This document shows positions 1-7,671 of a stretch of 64,000 nt of DNA, in pieces; position 1 is the first letter of the stretch, and every line of letters starts with the position of its first letter. The stretch spans positions 124,001 through 188,000 of the forward strand of contig JAMLIC010000007.1 of assembly GCA_023954375.1 (NCBI GenBank), in the 5' to 3' direction. Source of the stretch: Planctomycetota bacterium (lineage in GTDB: Bacteria; Planctomycetota; J058). The notes below the pieces were generated by a model. It had not been told where the DNA came from and did no database searches. It worked only from the letters and a program-made list of their open reading frames with translations. A program made the position numbers and the translations under genes.

Positions 1-458
1 CCGGCCTCGAGGTCGACCTGCTCCAGGCGACGCTCGTCCTCGAGGACCCGACCGAGCTCGAGGCCTGGCTCCTCCACCGGCGCTGGACCGCGGGCGAGGG
101 GGAGCTGGCGCGCGCGCTCGACGGCCCGCGCGGCGCCGCGGCCCGCGTGGCGCTGATCCTGCAGGCGCTGACGCGCCTCCCGCCGGGCGCCGCGCCCGAG
201 GCCCTCGCCGAGGCGCGGGCGCGGGCGCTGTCGCTCCTCGAGGGCGTGGCGCGCGCCCGCCCGGGGCCGGCCGTGCAGGCCCTGCGCGCGGCGATCGAGG
301 TGTGGACCGGCGCGCCGGACCTCGAGGTGCGCGACCTCCTCGCGCACCCCTGGCCGGGCGCCCTGTCCGAGGTCCTGCGCGCCGCGGCGCGCGAGGCGGG
401 ACCAGGCGCAGGGCCGCTCTGGGAGCACGCGGCCGTCCGACGCCTCCTCGCCAGGTGA
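1..458 (+). CDS. C-terminal part of an unrecognised protein (cut by left edge)
   Basis: The frame is open from the first bases of the window to the TGA at 456-458, so only the last 152 residues are visible. They are rich in Ala, Arg, Leu and Glu, look helical throughout, and show no cysteine, membrane segment or motif I recognise. The pattern of short amphipathic helices would suit a HEAT- or TPR-like scaffold or the tail of a larger regulator, but this is only an impression. The GTG at 147 is in frame, but nothing favours it as a true start because coding continues upstream. Confidence 0.6.
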   Translation, partial: GLEVDLLQATLVLEDPTELEAWLLHRRWTAGEGELARALDGPRGAAARVALILQALTRLPPGAAPEALAEARARALSLLEGVARARPGPAVQALRAAIEVWTGAPDLEVRDLLAHPWPGALSEVLRAAAREAGPGAGPLWEHAAVRRLLAR

Positions 459-491
459 AGCCGCCAGGCGAGGCTGGCGGTCGGCGACCCC

Positions 492-725
492 CTACTTGCC
501 GGCCTTGGCCTTGGGGGCCGGGGGCCCGGGCATCTTCGCCACCGACTGCACCTGGTGCAGGATGATCTCGGTCAGGTGGCGGTAACTGTGGACCAGGTGC
601 GCCTTCGAGCACATGTCGAAGTCCTCGCAGGCGTAGCACTCGCGCTGCTTCTCGGGGTTGGTGAGGCCTTGCTTGACCGGCACCCACCACTGCATCCCGT
701 TGCCGAAGCACTCCTTCATCGCCAT
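492..725 (-). CDS. Small conserved-looking four-cysteine protein
   Basis: A 77-residue protein with cysteines at 6, 30, 33 and 39; the core reads CYACEDFDMC. The spacing suits a small zinc or iron-sulfur site, with Cys6 as a possible fourth ligand. A Trp-Trp pair near residue 13 and the helical stretch SYRHLTEIILHQVQS follow the pattern of a folded small protein. The tail is Pro/Lys/Ala-rich and probably disordered. It has no signal peptide, so a cytoplasmic location is expected. A second ATG lies at codon 3. It converges on the preceding plus-strand gene. I do not recognise the family or its function. Confidence 0.7.
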   Translation of the reverse strand: MAMKECFGNGMQWWVPVKQGLTNPEKQRECYACEDFDMCSKAHLVHSYRHLTEIILHQVQSVAKMPGPPAPKAKAGK

Positions 726-749
726 GCGGCAGGACCCCCGTGCGGCTCA

Positions 750-778
750 ACCCTAACACCGTCCGATCGCCCGGACAA
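750..778 (-). promoter_or_regulatory. Possible promoter of the four-cysteine protein
   Basis: On the minus strand TTGTCC (773-778), a 17-base spacer and TAGGGT (750-755) lie 24 bases before the ATG at 725. Both boxes are weak matches. The rest of 726-873 shows nothing else. Confidence 0.3.
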
Positions 779-873
779 GCGCCCGAACCTCCCTGAGTTC
801 GAGGAGATATCGCCGCGGGAGGTCGCCTCGAGCCGCCGCCCGTCCCGCGCGCGGCGCGCTCCCCCCGGCCAGG

Positions 874-1566
874 TCAGTCGTCGCCCGGAGGGGTCGGCTC
901 CTCGGGCGGCGCCGGGGGCGTATGGGCGTCGTCGATCGCGCGCCGGGCGCGCCACTGCTTGCCCCACCCGGCCCAGGCCGCCGGCTCGGGGCCGTGGCGC
1001 AGGCCGGTGATCCGGCCCAGCGCGCGGGCGGCCTGCCGGGCGACCGCCGGGTCGGCCTCGAGGGCGTCGATCAGGCCGTCGACGGCGTCCTCGTCCCGCG
1101 CCTGACCGACGGCCCACGCCGCGCGCTCGGCCACGCGGGGGTGCGGGTCCTTCAGCGCCTCGCGCAGGGCGGGGCACGTCCGCTCGAGGCGCCCGAGGGC
1201 CCACGCCGCGCGCCAGCGGATCTCGACTTCAGGATCCGCCAGCATCGTGTCGATGAGGGTCGGGAAGCGGCTGCGGTACAGGTCCCTCTGTCGGGTGGCC
1301 AGGTGCCGCACCGCCTCGAGCGCCTGCAGGCGGACGAGGGGGTCGGTGGACTCGAGGAACGGAGCGACGACTTCGATCGCCTCGCCGATCTTGATGCCGG
1401 TGAGGCTGGCGCTCGAGGGGATCCTCGGGTCGCCCAGCTCCCCGAGCGTCTGCACGGCGTCGAGGTCGCCGGCGCGCGCCGCCTCGAGCTCGGCCTTCCC
1501 GTCGCAGTACGAGCAGCCGGCGAGCAGGAGCGCGGCCAGCGCGGCGGCCGGGCGGCTAGCGCTCAT
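874..1566 (-). CDS. HEAT-repeat lipoprotein
   Basis: 230 residues. The N-terminus is a lipoprotein signal with lipobox LAGC, so Cys18 is the likely lipid anchor and the mature protein is on the periplasmic side of a membrane. Residues about 60-190 form consecutive HEAT/PBS-type repeats: DPLVRLQALEAVRHL, DPEVEIRWRAAWALG, DPHPRVAERAAWAVG and DPAVARQAARALG. Such repeats usually make a protein-binding scaffold. The C-terminus is Pro-rich. The start overlaps the end of the upstream lipoprotein gene by 11 bases, so the two are likely co-translated. The binding partner is unknown. Confidence 0.8.
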   Translation of the reverse strand: MSASRPAAALAALLLAGCSYCDGKAELEAARAGDLDAVQTLGELGDPRIPSSASLTGIKIGEAIEVVAPFLESTDPLVRLQALEAVRHLATRQRDLYRSRFPTLIDTMLADPEVEIRWRAAWALGRLERTCPALREALKDPHPRVAERAAWAVGQARDEDAVDGLIDALEADPAVARQAARALGRITGLRHGPEPAAWAGWGKQWRARRAIDDAHTPPAPPEEPTPPGDD

Positions 1567-2197
1567 AGCGCACCGCCGTGCCGTGGAGGCGCACGTCGCG
1601 CAGGCGCAGGTCGAGGAGGCGCACGCCGCTGTAGATCGGCGAGTGCGGCGACTGCAGGTCGAACGAGATCACGGTCCCGTGCCACATGTGGTGCTCGACC
1701 TCGCCCGTGGCGTAGACGTCGACGACCGCGTCGGCGCCGACGCGGGCCGCCCACCAGCGCAGGCGCTCGAGCGCCGCCTCGCGGAACGCGGGGTCGAGCC
1801 GCACCTCGTAGGTGTCGTGGACGCTGCGCCCGATCCCGAAGACGTTCGTCACCTCGTCGCCCTTGAGCTCCGAGGCCTCCTCGTCGCGCGGGAACTCCTC
1901 GGTCGTCACGAGGCCGAGGACCTCCCAGCCGCGGTCGGGCGCGGGCGGCGGCGCGTCCTCGAGGAGGAAGGCCGTGCGCAGGAGCGTGGTCGAGCCGCAC
2001 ATGAAGCGGCGCTCGGCGCGGGTCTCGTCGAAGACCCCGAGCGCCGGCTTGAAGTAGACCTCGACCTCCTCCGCCGGGCGGCCCGCCCGCGGGGGGTCGT
2101 CGGGGTCCTCGGGGAGGACGCCCGCGTGCCAGCGCGGGGCCGCGCCGCAGCCGGCGAGCGCGACGAGGAACACCAGCGCGAGCCTGGGTGGCGCCAT
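1556..2197 (-). CDS. Lipoprotein of unknown function with a YbjQ-like stretch
   Basis: 213 residues starting with a lipoprotein signal that ends in LAGC (Cys17 lipidated). Towards the C-terminus, GADAVVDVYATGEVEHH followed by GTAVRY at the end recalls the YbjQ/UPF0145 pattern (GANAVVGVR...GTAV). That resemblance is weak and length alone does not settle it. The single mature-region Cys (in MCGSTT) has no partner. It is the first gene of a two-lipoprotein operon with the HEAT protein that overlaps its end, and it has a good promoter just upstream. Confidence 0.7.
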   Translation of the reverse strand: MAPPRLALVFLVALAGCGAAPRWHAGVLPEDPDDPPRAGRPAEEVEVYFKPALGVFDETRAERRFMCGSTTLLRTAFLLEDAPPPAPDRGWEVLGLVTTEEFPRDEEASELKGDEVTNVFGIGRSVHDTYEVRLDPAFREAALERLRWWAARVGADAVVDVYATGEVEHHMWHGTVISFDLQSPHSPIYSGVRLLDLRLRDVRLHGTAVRYER

Positions 2198-2218
2198 GAG
2201 GTCTGCTCCGGGGTCGCG

Positions 2219-2246
2219 AGGCTAAACGATCGGGCAGGGCTGTCAA
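2219..2246 (-). promoter_or_regulatory. Sigma-70-type promoter for the two-lipoprotein operon
   Basis: Read on the minus strand, a perfect TTGACA box (2241-2246), a 16-base spacer and TAGCCT (2219-2224). Transcription would start near 2212, leaving a short leader before the ATG at 2197 with GGAG in a usable position. The 16-base spacer matches the tRNA promoters in this window. Confidence 0.55.
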
Positions 2247-2277
2247 TCAACGCCGAGGCCCGCGAGAGGAGGATCCC

Positions 2278-2763
2278 ATGAGCCGCCGTTGGCCCGTGTC
2301 GACGATCTGGATGACCTGCGGGGCGCTCTGCCTGAGCGCGTGCGCCAGCGACCCGCCCCCGGCGCCGCCGTCGTGGAGCGAGCGCGCCGCCGCGCGCCCG
2401 GCCGCCCGGCCGGTCGCCGCCCCGCCGCGGGGCATCGACGCCCCGGTCGACCGCTGGCGCGAGCGCCTCGCGGCGCGCGTCCCGGCGCCGTGGACCCTGC
2501 ACGGCATCGAGGCCCAGATCGAGGCCCCGCCCGGGTGGACGCGGATCGGCGGGGACCGCGGCCTCGTCCTGTGGTTCGAGGACGGCGCCCAGCGCCAGGG
2601 CTTCTGGCTCCTGCCGCGCGGCTTCGACGGCAAGGTCCACGACCCGGCCGCCGCCGCCGAGGTGCGGGCGACCAGCGACGAGTTCGTCCTCTTCGGCCCC
2701 CGCGTCGACCGGCCGGGCTGGGGCGCGACGGAGGCGGTGGTGGAGGCCCTCGAGCTGAAGTAG
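2278..2763 (+). CDS. Small lipoprotein, function unknown
   Basis: 161 residues. A strong AGGAGG site lies 6 bases before the ATG. The signal peptide ends in the lipobox LSAC, with Cys22 as anchor. A Pro/Ala-rich linker (about 27-55) follows, then a compact domain of about 105 residues with several Trp and Gly (PPGWTRIGGDRGLVLWFED, GFWLLPRGFDG). The domain has no catalytic signature that I can name. It ends 17 bases before xdhC, but xdhC appears to have its own start signals, so shared function is uncertain. Confidence 0.75.
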   Translation: MSRRWPVSTIWMTCGALCLSACASDPPPAPPSWSERAAARPAARPVAAPPRGIDAPVDRWRERLAARVPAPWTLHGIEAQIEAPPGWTRIGGDRGLVLWFEDGAQRQGFWLLPRGFDGKVHDPAAAAEVRATSDEFVLFGPRVDRPGWGATEAVVEALELK

Positions 2764-2766
2764 CGG

Positions 2767-2772
2767 TACAAT
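2767..2772 (+). promoter_or_regulatory. Likely -10 box of a leaderless xdhC transcript
   Basis: TACAAT lies 8 bases before the ATG of xdhC and no Shine-Dalgarno sequence fits in the gap. No clear -35 box is visible because the sequence upstream is the end of the preceding gene. Confidence 0.45.
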
Positions 2773-2780
2773 CGCCTCCC

Positions 2781-3716
2781 ATGCGCAACGAGGCCGTCTA
2801 CGACGCGGTCGCCCGGCTCCGCGAGTCGGGCAAGGCGGGGCTCCTGGCCACCGTCGTCGCGATCCGCGGCTCGTCGCCGGGGGCGCTCGGCTCGAAGATG
2901 CTCCTCACCGAGGACGGCGAGGCGGTCGGCACGGTCGGCGGCGGGTGCATCGACGGGCAGGTGTGGGCGGAGATGCCCGACGTGCTCGCGACGGAGCGCC
3001 CGCGGCAGCTCACGGTGGACCTGACCGAGAAGGACGACCCCGAGCACGGCCTGATCTGCGGCGGGCGCGTGGACGTGTTCCTCGAGCCGATCCTCACCAC
3101 GCACCTCGTGATCTGCGGGTCGGGGCACATCGCCCACGCGCTGGCCCGCCTGGCCGCGCCGCTCGACTTCCGCGTCACGGTCATGGACGACCGGCCGCAG
3201 TTCCTCAACGCCGAGCGCTTCCCCGGGGCCCGGCTGCTCCTGGGCGAGTTCGAGGACACCCTCGCCCGCTGGCGCGCGCCGCGCGGGGCGTTCGTGGCCG
3301 TCGTCACGCGCGGCCACCGCCACGACCAGGCCTGCCTGGAGTGGGCCCTGCGCCAGGACGCCCCGCGCTACGTGGGGCTCGTCGGCAGCCGGGCCAAGAT
3401 CAGGAAGCTCCTCCTCCGCGCGCGCGAGGGCGGGCTGCCCGAGGACCGGCTCGAGGCGGTGCGCGCGCCGATCGGGCTCGACATCGGCTCGGTCACGGTC
3501 GAGGAGATCGCCCTCAGCGTCGCCGCCGAGCTCGTCGCCGTGCGCCGCCGCGGCCCCGAGGTCTCGCGCGACCTGCGCGCCCCCGGCCGCGTCGACCCGC
3601 GCCAGGCGGCGCTGCCGCCGGCGACGAAGCTGCCGCCGCGGCGCGAGGCGCCGGAGCCGGAGACGCCCGCGCCGGGCGTGGTCGACGCGCCGCGCCGCGC
3701 CAGCCCGGCGGGCTGA
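2781..3716 (+). CDS. xdhC: XdhC/CoxI-family molybdenum hydroxylase maturation protein
   Basis: 311 residues. XdhC proteins bind molybdenum cofactor, take part in its sulfuration and deliver it to xanthine-dehydrogenase-type enzymes in the cytoplasm. The N-terminal XdhC_CoxI domain shows GSSPG (30-34) and GGGC (53-56). The C-terminal Rossmann domain shows GSGHIA (113-118), TRGHRHDQ (176-183) and YVGLVGSR (197-204), all standard family marks. The last 50 residues are a Pro/Ala/Arg tail beyond the usual end. No molybdenum hydroxylase subunits are in the window, so its client enzyme lies elsewhere. The ATG at 2781 starts just before the conserved domain. Confidence 0.9.
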   Translation: MRNEAVYDAVARLRESGKAGLLATVVAIRGSSPGALGSKMLLTEDGEAVGTVGGGCIDGQVWAEMPDVLATERPRQLTVDLTEKDDPEHGLICGGRVDVFLEPILTTHLVICGSGHIAHALARLAAPLDFRVTVMDDRPQFLNAERFPGARLLLGEFEDTLARWRAPRGAFVAVVTRGHRHDQACLEWALRQDAPRYVGLVGSRAKIRKLLLRAREGGLPEDRLEAVRAPIGLDIGSVTVEEIALSVAAELVAVRRRGPEVSRDLRAPGRVDPRQAALPPATKLPPRREAPEPETPAPGVVDAPRRASPAG

Positions 3717-3726
3717 GCGCGGGTCA

Positions 3727-3920
3727 GCGCTGATAGCTATTGGCCATTGGCTATAGCCATTGGCTTTTAGCTGTTAGCGGTTGCCTCTTAGCGGTTAGCC
3801 GCTCCGAGGGGGATGATGGTGCGCGACGATCGGCAGGAGTGGATGCTCAACCATGCAACGGCTAACGGCCGACTGCTAACTCCTAACTGCTAACGGCTAA
3901 CTGCTAACGGCTATCAGCGC
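3727..3920. repeat. Inverted-repeat island built from 7-base NNTTAGC units
   Basis: The ends are a perfect 11-base inverted repeat: GCGCTGATAGC at 3727-3737 and its complement at 3910-3920. Inside each end runs a series of about eight or nine 7-base units, NNTTAGC or NNTTGGC on the left and GCTAANN on the right, so both arms converge in inverted orientation on a unique centre (about 3800-3859). The island is much richer in A+T than its surroundings. The right end contains the stop codon (3914-3916) of the neighbouring TPR-coding region. It could form a long imperfect hairpin in DNA or RNA. Confidence 0.8.
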
Positions 3921-4756
3921 GCGCCGCGCGCCTCGAGCGCCGCGAGCGCCGCCTCGGCCCGCGCGCGGTCCCGGGAGCCCGCCGGCATGGTCGCGACGGC
4001 CCGGCGCAGGTCGCTCATCGCGCCGTCGACGTCGCCCAGGTCGACCCGCGCCTCGGCGCGCAGGAGCCAGGCGGCGCCGTAGCTCGGGCGCAGCGCCACG
4101 GCCCGGCCCGCGTCGGCCTCGGCGTCGGCGGGGCGGCCCAGGGCGGCGTTCGCGCGCCCGCGGATCAGGTGGGCCGGCGCGTGGTCGGCGCGGAGGGCGA
4201 TCGTCCGGTCGCAGTCCGCGAGCGCCGCCGCGCCGTCGCCGAGCGACAGGTGAGAGAGCGCCCGGTTGTGCCAGGCGAGGTGGTAGGTGGGGTCGAGCTC
4301 GATCGCGCGCGTGAGGTCCTCCACGGACCCGGCGGCGTCCCCGAGCTCGAAGCGCAGGATGCCCCGCTGCCCGACGAGGCGCGCGTCCCTCGGGGCGACG
4401 GCCACGGCGCGGTCGAGGAGCTCGAGCGCGGCCCGGCGGTCCCCCTGCTGCGCGAGGACGAGCGACAGCCCGCCGAGCGCGCGCGGCGCCCCCGGACGGA
4501 GCTCGAGGGCGCGCCGGAGCTCGGCCTCGGCGCCGGCCAGGTCGCCCTGCGTGAACAGGGTCATGCCCCGCGCGACGAGCTCCGCCACCTCGGCGTCCAG
4601 CGCCGGGTCCTCGGCCGGCGCGGTGGTCGCCGGGTCGAGCGGCGCCGTCGGCGCGGCCGGCGGCTCGGCCGCCGGCGCGGCCGGGGCGCCGCCGGGGGCT
4701 CGGCCGGCGGCGGCGGCGGCGCCGGTTCGACCCGCGGCGGCGTGGCGTCGGGCCAC
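3914..4756 (-). CDS. TPR-domain part of a frameshifted Ser/Thr kinase gene
   Basis: A 280-residue frame. The first 50 residues are Ala/Pro-rich linker and the rest is about six tetratricopeptide repeats (ARGMTLFTQGDLAGAEAELRRAL, GILRFELGDAAGSVEDLTRAI, NRALSHLSLGDGAAALADCDR and so on). It almost certainly is the C-terminal sensing or scaffolding half of the kinase encoded just upstream. Restoring one C in the run at 4683-4686 joins this frame to a membrane-segment frame, and restoring another at 4891-4893 joins that to the kinase. Other genes in the window (25481, 48274) show the same kinase-TM-TPR plan unbroken at these points. The stop codon lies inside the terminal repeat of the heptad island. 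Confidence 0.75.
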   Translation of the reverse strand: MARRHAAAGRTGAAAAAGRAPGGAPAAPAAEPPAAPTAPLDPATTAPAEDPALDAEVAELVARGMTLFTQGDLAGAEAELRRALELRPGAPRALGGLSLVLAQQGDRRAALELLDRAVAVAPRDARLVGQRGILRFELGDAAGSVEDLTRAIELDPTYHLAWHNRALSHLSLGDGAAALADCDRTIALRADHAPAHLIRGRANAALGRPADAEADAGRAVALRPSYGAAWLLRAEARVDLGDVDGAMSDLRRAVATMPAGSRDRARAEAALAALEARGAR

Positions 4757-4760
4757 GCGG

Positions 4761-5669
4761 TCAGGGCCACGAGCCCGAGGAGCGCCAGCGCCGCGCCGCC
4801 GGCCACGAGCCCGGCGACCGCGCCGCGCGGCCGCCGGCGGCCGCCGCCGCGCCGCAGCCCGCGGAGCGCCTCGCCGAGCGCCGTCGCCGTGGGAAGCGGG
4901 CGCCGGGCGCGCGCGCCAGGCAGCGCAGGACGAGCGCGTCGAGGGCCGGGTCGACCTCGGGGCGCAGGCGCGACGGCGGGGGCGGGTCCTCGTCCAGGCA
5001 GCGCAGGGCGTCGTCGAGCGACCCGACGAGGAACGGGGGGCGGCCGGTGAGCGCGGCGAAGAGCGTCGCGCCGAGCCCGTAGACGTCCGCCGTGACGCCG
5101 ATGCGGTCGACGTCGCCGCGCGCCTGCTCGGGGGGCCAGTAGCCGGGGGAGCCCAGGAACAGCCCCTCGATCGACACGCGCGACTGCGAGGTCGGCGCCA
5201 CGTCGCGGGTGAGGCCGAGGTCGGCGAGCACCGGCTCGCCGCCGGCCGCGCGCAGGATCACGTTGCGCGGGTTGATGTCGCGGTGGAGCACGCCCGCGCC
5301 GTGGACGTGCGCGACGGCCTCGGCCAGCCGCTCGGCGAGGCGGGCGGCCGCGCGCGGCGCGAGCGGCCCCTCGCGGGCGAGGCGGGCCTCGAGCGTCTCG
5401 CCCGCGACGAGCTCCATGGCGATCCAGGGCCGGTCGTCGTCGTCGGAGACGTCGACCACGCCGACGACCCCCGGGTGGCGCACGCGGGCCAGGGCCCGCG
5501 CCTCGCGCAGGAAGCGCTTGCGCGCGTGCGGGGCCGCCCCCGGCAGGAGGACCTTGAGCGCGACCTCGCGGCCGGCCGGGTCGCGGGCGCGCAGGACGGC
5601 CCCCGCGCCGCCGCGCCCCAGCTCGCCCAGGACCTCGAAGGGACCGACGCGGCTCATGGGGCGGGTCAC
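4761..5669 (-). CDS. Ser/Thr protein kinase domain part of a frameshifted kinase-TPR gene
   Basis: The kinase domain spans residues 9-260: glycine loop GRGGAGAV, lysine in VALKVLL, catalytic loop HRDINPRN, DLG in place of DFG, and PPEQ in the activation segment. After CLARAPGARFP the frame turns into Arg-rich nonsense. One extra base in the G run at 4891-4893 restores TATALGEALRG and then a membrane helix (LVAGGAALALLGLVAL) in another frame. The full product would be about 585 residues: kinase, one membrane span, Ala/Pro linker, TPR. Start: GTG at 5669 with GGGAG upstream; an ATG at 5657 is the alternative. Whether the breaks are real or assembly errors cannot be told here. Confidence 0.8.
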   Translation of the reverse strand: MTRPMSRVGPFEVLGELGRGGAGAVLRARDPAGREVALKVLLPGAAPHARKRFLREARALARVRHPGVVGVVDVSDDDDRPWIAMELVAGETLEARLAREGPLAPRAAARLAERLAEAVAHVHGAGVLHRDINPRNVILRAAGGEPVLADLGLTRDVAPTSQSRVSIEGLFLGSPGYWPPEQARGDVDRIGVTADVYGLGATLFAALTGRPPFLVGSLDDALRCLDEDPPPPSRLRPEVDPALDALVLRCLARAPGARFPRRRRSARRSAGCGAAAAAGGRAARSPGSWPAARRWRSSGSWP

Positions 5670-5729
5670 GAGGGCTCCCGATACGGAGAGAGCCCCGACC
5701 TGGGGGGCCGGGGCTCTCGCGTGTCACGT

Positions 5730-5813
<84 letters not shown>

Positions 5814-5827
5814 CGGTGGAAGCGCAC

Positions 5828-5855
5828 AGTATAGGGTCGGTCCGGGCGGCGTCAA
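5828..5855 (-). promoter_or_regulatory. Promoter of tRNA-Leu(GAG)
   Basis: On the minus strand TTGACG (5850-5855), a 16-base spacer and TATACT (5828-5833), placing the start about 8 bases before the mature tRNA. It is one of the clearest promoters in the window and defines the local housekeeping consensus. Confidence 0.75.
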
Positions 5856-5912
5856 TCCGCACCTGCCGCTCGTGACCGGGGTAGGATTTCCGGGATACCC
5901 GGAGGTCGCCAC

Positions 5913-7133
5913 GTGCCCACCCACCGCCTCTCGCAGCGGGTCCGCGCGCTCCCGGCCAGCCAGACCCTGGCGCTCGCCGCGCGCGCCAAGGCGCTCAAGG
6001 CCGAGGGCAAGCCGATCATCGACTACTCCGTGGGCGAGCCCGACTTCGACACCCCCGAGGTCGCCCTCGAGGGCGCGCGCGAGGCGATCGCCCGGGGCGA
6101 CACGCACTACCCGCCCGTCCCGGGGACGCCGGCCCTGCGCAACGCCGTGCTCGCCGACCTGCAGCAGCGCTTCGGCTGGCAGGGGGCGCCGGAGCAGGTG
6201 CTCGTGTCGACCGGGGCCAAGCACTCCCTCTACAACCTGTTCCAGGCGCTCCTCGACCCCGGCGACGAGGTGGTCTTCGCCAGCCCCTACTGGGTCAGCT
6301 ACCCGGCGATGATCGAGCTGGCGGGCGGGCGGGCGGTCCCCGTGCCCACGCGGGCCGAGGACGGGTTCCGGATCGACCCGGAGGCGGTCGCCGGCGCCAT
6401 GGGCGCGCGGACGAAGGTGCTGCTCCTCAACAGCCCGAGCAACCCGACCGGCGCCGTCACGCCGCCCGAGGAGGTGGAGGCGCTCTGCCGCCTGGCCTTC
6501 GACCGCGGCGTGTTCGTCGTCTCGGACGAGATCTACCGCGAGCTCGTGTTCGACGGGGCCGTGCACCGCGGCGTGCTCGAGGTCGCGCACCCGCGCGCGG
6601 CCGAGCTGGCGATCCTCGTCGACGGCGTGTCCAAGGCCTACGCCATGACCGGCTGGCGGATCGGCTGGGCCGTGGGGCCGAAGGACGTGATCGGCGCCGC
6701 CTCGAAGATCCAGTCGCAGTCGACGAGCGGCGCCTGCACGATCGCCCAGGCGGCCGCCGCGGCGGCCGTCTCGCGGGCCGCCGCCGACACGGCGCGCATG
6801 CGCGACGCCTTCGCGCGGCGCCGCGAGCAGATCGTGGCCGCCCTGGCGAAGATCCCCGGCGTGAAGGTCCCGCCGGCCCAGGGGGCCTTCTACGCCTTCC
6901 CCGACCTGTCGGCCTACTACGGGAGCACGATCGACGGCGCGGCGGTGACCGGCTCCGAGTCGCTGTCCGAGGTGCTGCTGGAGAAGGCCCACGTCGCCGC
7001 CGTCGCCGGGGCGGGCTTCGGCGCCGACGCGCACCTGCGCTTCTCCTACGCGCTCGACGACCGCCTCATGCTCGAGGGGGTCGAGCGCGTGGCCGCCGTG
7101 CTGGCCCGCGCCACGCCCGGGGTCCGCGCGTGA
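5913..7133 (+). CDS. aspC: Class I/II pyridoxal-phosphate aminotransferase (aspartate aminotransferase type)
   Basis: 406 residues, full length for fold-type I aminotransferases of the Ib branch. It moves an amino group between an amino acid, probably aspartate, and a 2-oxoacid. Marks seen: YSVGEPDFDTP near the N-terminus, SPSNPTG (174-180), SDEIY (204-208), the PLP lysine in SKAYAMTGWRIGW (Lys241), and a C-terminal Arg in LRFSY that would bind substrate carboxylate. The GTG start at 5913 has GGAGGT 6 bases upstream. An Ala-rich stretch after the lysine is longer than usual. It heads a chain of six genes, and its stop overlaps the next start. Substrate specificity cannot be proved from sequence. 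Confidence 0.9.
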   Translation: MPTHRLSQRVRALPASQTLALAARAKALKAEGKPIIDYSVGEPDFDTPEVALEGAREAIARGDTHYPPVPGTPALRNAVLADLQQRFGWQGAPEQVLVSTGAKHSLYNLFQALLDPGDEVVFASPYWVSYPAMIELAGGRAVPVPTRAEDGFRIDPEAVAGAMGARTKVLLLNSPSNPTGAVTPPEEVEALCRLAFDRGVFVVSDEIYRELVFDGAVHRGVLEVAHPRAAELAILVDGVSKAYAMTGWRIGWAVGPKDVIGAASKIQSQSTSGACTIAQAAAAAAVSRAAADTARMRDAFARRREQIVAALAKIPGVKVPPAQGAFYAFPDLSAYYGSTIDGAAVTGSESLSEVLLEKAHVAAVAGAGFGADAHLRFSYALDDRLMLEGVERVAAVLARATPGVRA

Positions 7134-7654
7134 ACGAGGCCGCCCCGGCCGTCGAGCCCACGGCGCCACCCCCCGGCGATCGACCGCCACGGGCGCCGCG
7201 CGACGTCGTCGTGCTCGGGCGCGCCTTGCCGCGGGCCGCCGGCCTCGAGCGCGCCTTCTGGGCCGTGTGCGGGCTGGGCGCCGTCGCCGTCCTGGCGCTG
7301 GCGCTCTGGCTGCGCCCCGACCCGCGCGGGATCGGCACCCACGAGCAGCTCGGCCTGCCGCCGTGCGGGTTCGTGGAGATGTTCAGCGGCGCCCCCTGCC
7401 CCTCGTGCGGCTTCACCACCACCTTCGCGCTCGCCGCCCACGGCCGCCCGGCCGAGGCGTTCAGGAACCAGCCCTTCGGCTTCTTCCTCTTCTGCCTGAC
7501 GGTCCTCGGCGCGCCGCTGGCGCTCGGGGCCGCGGCGCGCGGGGTGTCGCTGTTCGAGGCCACCGACCGCTGGCCGTGGGGCCGCATCTTCGTCGGGTTC
7601 CTGGCGCTGTGGCTCCTCTCGTGGCTATACAAGTGGCTCGTGCTCATGCGCTGA
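7130..7654 (+). CDS. DUF2752 membrane protein
   Basis: 174 residues. The family signature is the cysteine cluster around CPSCGFTT (Cys90, Cys93), preceded by PPCGF (Cys79), followed by the conserved stretch HGRPAEAFRNQPFGF. Membrane helices are predicted at about 43-61, 117-137 and 151-170, with a Pro-rich cytoplasmic N-terminus. The role of DUF2752 is unknown. The GTG start overlaps the aminotransferase TGA by four bases, so translation is coupled. Confidence 0.85.
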   Translation: MNEAAPAVEPTAPPPGDRPPRAPRDVVVLGRALPRAAGLERAFWAVCGLGAVAVLALALWLRPDPRGIGTHEQLGLPPCGFVEMFSGAPCPSCGFTTTFALAAHGRPAEAFRNQPFGFFLFCLTVLGAPLALGAAARGVSLFEATDRWPWGRIFVGFLALWLLSWLYKWLVLMR

Positions 7655-7671
7655 CGCGCGCGGGAGGCGCC

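Noticed and set aside
3727..3920. CRISPR array
   Set aside because: Units are 7 bases with no spacers, and arms are inverted. No cas genes in the window.
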